Source of the DNA: Sordaria brevicollis
Lineage: Eukaryota; Ascomycota; Sordariomycetes; Sordariales; Sordariaceae
DNA: 64,000 nt
Assembly: GCA_033439795.1 (NCBI GenBank)
Contig: JAUTDP010000010.1
Location: 558,001 to 622,000, forward strand
Direction: 5' to 3'
The notes beneath the pieces were generated by a model. That model ran no database searches. It saw nothing but the letters and a program-made list of their open reading frames with translations, and was not told the DNA's origin. This document shows, piece after piece, positions 63,351 to 64,000 of the stretch. The position numbers and the translations under genes were made by a program. Every line of letters begins with the position of its first letter. Positions within the stretch are counted from its first letter, which is position 1.

Positions 63351-63652
63351 TATTATAGTAAAAAGGAAGGGTTTGTAATAAAATAGTAATAATCTTTAAT
63401 TAATAGAAAATTGTAAAATAAAGAAAAATGGAAAATTAATCGTATAAGAATAGAAGCGTAGGCGGAAAGATATAGGCTTTGCGTTCCGTATAGTAAATGC
63501 GTTATGTAGGTGAATAGTAGTGCGACGTTCGCTAGTATAAATAAGTAACTTGCGATAATAAGTCCGTAGTTCGCTTAATTCTTTAAATAACCCAACGACC
63601 TTAGTCGTTATATAACCAGTTAGGTGACCAGCGGGTGAGCCGTGCCGTCACA
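63351..63652 (-). repeat. Right LTR (5' LTR) of gypsy element A
   Basis: 302 bp, begins TATTATAGTA and ends TGCCGTCACA. The last 180 or so bases are clearly less mutated than the start. Confidence 0.9.
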
Positions 63653-63657
63653 ATTAC
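63653..63657. repeat. Right target-site duplication (ATTAC) of gypsy element A
   Basis: Partner of ATTAT at 34640-34644. Confidence 0.75.
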
Positions 63658-64000
63658 CCGTTAGATTGAAGCGAAATAGGGTATAAATATCCTATATTAT
63701 TTTATTTTTCGATATTTTAATAAATTAAAGAATTTTACCGCCTTCTCCTATATTAGCGAACTTATAACGCAATTTAATGCTAAACGTATAAGAATTAAGT
63801 AATAGCTAATTTTCGAAAATTTCCTCTTTCGTTAATAAATTAATTTAGAGACGCAGGGGATAAATACCTCGGTTAAACTTTTATAGTAAAAAGTATGCGA
63901 AATTTAGTTCGAGTACTTTAAAGCCCGTAATTATAAATACGTTAACTTAAACGTTTATCTTCTATTTGGAAAAAAGTAGTATACCCTCTTTAAATTACAG
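63658..64000. other. RIP-mutated sequence continuing beyond element A
   Basis: Continuation of the older repeat into which element A inserted (left part 34320-34639). No motif could be read, and the window ends here, so the heterochromatic block continues to the right. Confidence 0.5.

Overview
The window looks like a filamentous ascomycete, most likely Neurospora (N. crassa or a close relative). Support: short introns (about 57-100 bases) with GTAAGT/GTACGT donors and CTAAC-type branch sites, CT-rich promoter tracts, gene-dense GC-balanced DNA, and repeats with the mark of repeat-induced point mutation (RIP): AT-rich, TpA-rich, few CpA/TpG, no open frames. The species is inferred from this style and from the gdn-like debranching enzyme, not from a database match.

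Bases 1-34100 are mostly euchromatin. In order: a 316-bp element with 55-base inverted ends (705-1020); a four-exon gene for a small CFEM-like one-pass membrane protein (2596-3607, +); the glycogen debranching enzyme (5353-10180, -); a RIP-inactivated Ty1/copia retrotransposon with intact target-site duplication (12344-17890, coding strand -); cytosolic-type NAD glycerol-3-phosphate dehydrogenase with a possible mitochondrial N-terminal extension (19613/19991-21211, +); a gamma-glutamylcyclotransferase-fold protein with a proline-rich insert and C-terminal membrane segments (21788-23299, -); a large disordered two-exon protein of unknown function (24355-26961, +); a probably decayed gene (27735-28286, -); a NEDD8-specific Ulp1-type protease (31201-32105, +); and the ribosome-biogenesis protein Slx9 (33011-33800, -).

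Bases 34101-64000 are RIP-mutated heterochromatin with no intact gene. It resolves into nested Ty3/gypsy elements. Element A (34645-63652, coding strand -) carries a younger palindrome-rich composite insertion (37189 to about 38176) and is split by element B (39540-60626, +), which is split by element C (45193-52871, +). A, C and the copia element have equal-length LTR pairs and 5-bp target duplications (identical or differing by one RIP-type transition). B has equal-length LTRs but no clear duplication. About 4.9 kb of B downstream of its integrase (55260-60162) is unexplained. A block this long and nested next to normal genes could be the edge of a centromere or other large heterochromatic domain, but the window alone cannot show that.

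Biologically, gdn and the glycerol-3-phosphate dehydrogenase are divergent carbon-reserve genes (glycogen release; glycerol and redox balance) whose shared intergenic region was split by the copia insertion. No CRISPR array, rRNA gene or convincing functional tRNA gene was seen.
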